A DNA stretch of 64,000 nucleotides, taken from the NCBI RefSeq assembly GCF_002979455.1, contig NZ_PCOU01000010.1, positions 1-64,000 on the forward strand. Direction: 5' to 3'. This document shows, in pieces, positions 63,685 to 64,000 of this stretch. Below the pieces are notes generated by a model that ran no database searches, was not told the DNA's origin, and worked only from the letters and a program-made list of their open reading frames with translations. The DNA comes from Chryseobacterium sp. MYb7. Its GTDB lineage: Bacteria; Bacteroidota; Bacteroidia; Flavobacteriales; Weeksellaceae. A program made the position numbers and the translations under genes. Each line of letters begins with the position of its first letter. Position 1 is the stretch's first letter.

Positions 63685-63999
63685 TTATGGATATAGTGAG
63701 CCCATATCGAAGAATACTTCTTTCCCGACAAGGTCATCCGGCAGGTATTTTCCAATTGTGGTAAGTCGTTTTTCATTTCCGCCATAGGCTGCAGCATATG
63801 CCACATCATCGAAAATATAATAAGGATTGTCTCTAAAATACTCTCTGATGATGTCAAGCTCTATCACTTCACCAAGAAAAAACTGGACTTCTTTGTAAAG
63901 GCGGCCGTCTATATTTCTTTCATTCAGTATTTTATTGATATCCGCCCAGGTATAGTATATCCCTTCTGCCTGCATCAATGGAGCCCTGTAAGCATTCAT
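63685..63999 (-). CDS. Partial protein of unknown function at the window edge
   Basis: This 104-residue open frame runs to the edge of the window, so its true start may lie outside. The sequence (TWADINKILNERNIDGRLYKEVQFFLGEVIELDI, then YYIFDDVAYAAAYGG) is rich in Tyr, Asp and Leu and has no membrane segment or known domain. The stop lies one base before the next start (63683), so it is probably in an operon with the membrane protein and the kinase. Confidence 0.55.
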   Translation of the reverse strand: MNAYRAPLMQAEGIYYTWADINKILNERNIDGRLYKEVQFFLGEVIELDIIREYFRDNPYYIFDDVAYAAAYGGNEKRLTTIGKYLPDDLVGKEVFFDMGSLYP

Positions 64000-64000
64000 A

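Noticed and set aside
63684..63857. Longer start for the membrane protein before the histidine kinase
   Set aside because: The extra 58 residues are in a frame that overlaps another gene and have no membrane or family character. The ATG at 63683 fits the operon better.

Overview
This is AT-rich chromosomal DNA of a flavobacterium, most likely Chryseobacterium or a close Weeksellaceae relative. The evidence is the gene families (plug-barrel outer membrane proteins, TSP3-OmpA, the MoxR/DUF58/SpoIIM/RDD cluster, DUF4178/DUF350), the TAnnTTTG-type -7 promoter boxes, and a small peptide of the Chryseobacterium GG-leader type. No rRNA, tRNA, CRISPR array, transposase or prophage gene was seen. Genus assignment is inference from gene content. 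Layout: 1-512 is non-coding, with a tandem 7-bp repeat, a candidate dispersed structured element and a purine-rich tract. 513-3208 carries cysS, a DinB-fold protein and folE. 3309-5235 has a GNAT-like protein and a secreted protein. 5288-14413 is a complete methionine operon on the minus strand: promoter, SAM-I (S-box) riboswitch, metX, an ACT-homoserine dehydrogenase, metZ, a four-helix-bundle (23S rRNA IVP-like) gene, a two-gene split metH, and metF, closed by a terminator. 14546-17161 is a large GH63-like glucosidase. 17242-25316 holds an OsmC protein and the DUF58 / IVP-like / MoxR / DUF4350 / DUF4129 / membrane / SpoIIM operon with a divergent RDD gene. 25461-35649 is mostly housekeeping: GNAT, a glycosyltransferase with an LpxH-like phosphatase, YebC, OmpA, SmpB, an ABC-F protein, an M48 peptidase remnant, RecJ, NadD and a DUF3817 protein. 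35700-45105 is envelope and carbohydrate related: a carboxypeptidase-regulatory-like lipoprotein, two tandem barrel paralogs, an esterase-like lipoprotein and a GH43-like protein. 45133-53389 is a tightly packed minus-strand cluster: two guanidino-group-modifying enzymes (arginine deiminase-like and CtlX-like), SpeD, DUF4178, a one-TM peptide, DUF350, a membrane-fused spermidine synthase, a flavin amine-oxidase-like protein and a polytopic membrane protein. I regard this as a likely membrane-associated polyamine module. 53680-53844 encodes a 54-residue RiPP-like precursor with a GG leader and six core cysteines. 53881-64000 has a third barrel protein, AraC and HxlR regulators, an SDR and an NTF2-like protein, citrate synthase, enolase, a small membrane protein, and a histidine kinase with a membrane partner. 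How the genes work together: SAM sensing at the met operon controls homocysteine and methionine synthesis as one unit. The methionine made there is the precursor of the SAM that SpeD would decarboxylate for the polyamine cluster. Two operons each contain an IVP-like gene bracketed by an inverted repeat, which resembles the intervening sequences of 23S rRNA. The most noteworthy items are these IVP-like insertions, the polyamine membrane module, the orphan RiPP-like peptide, and the metX TTG start codon inside a hairpin below the riboswitch.
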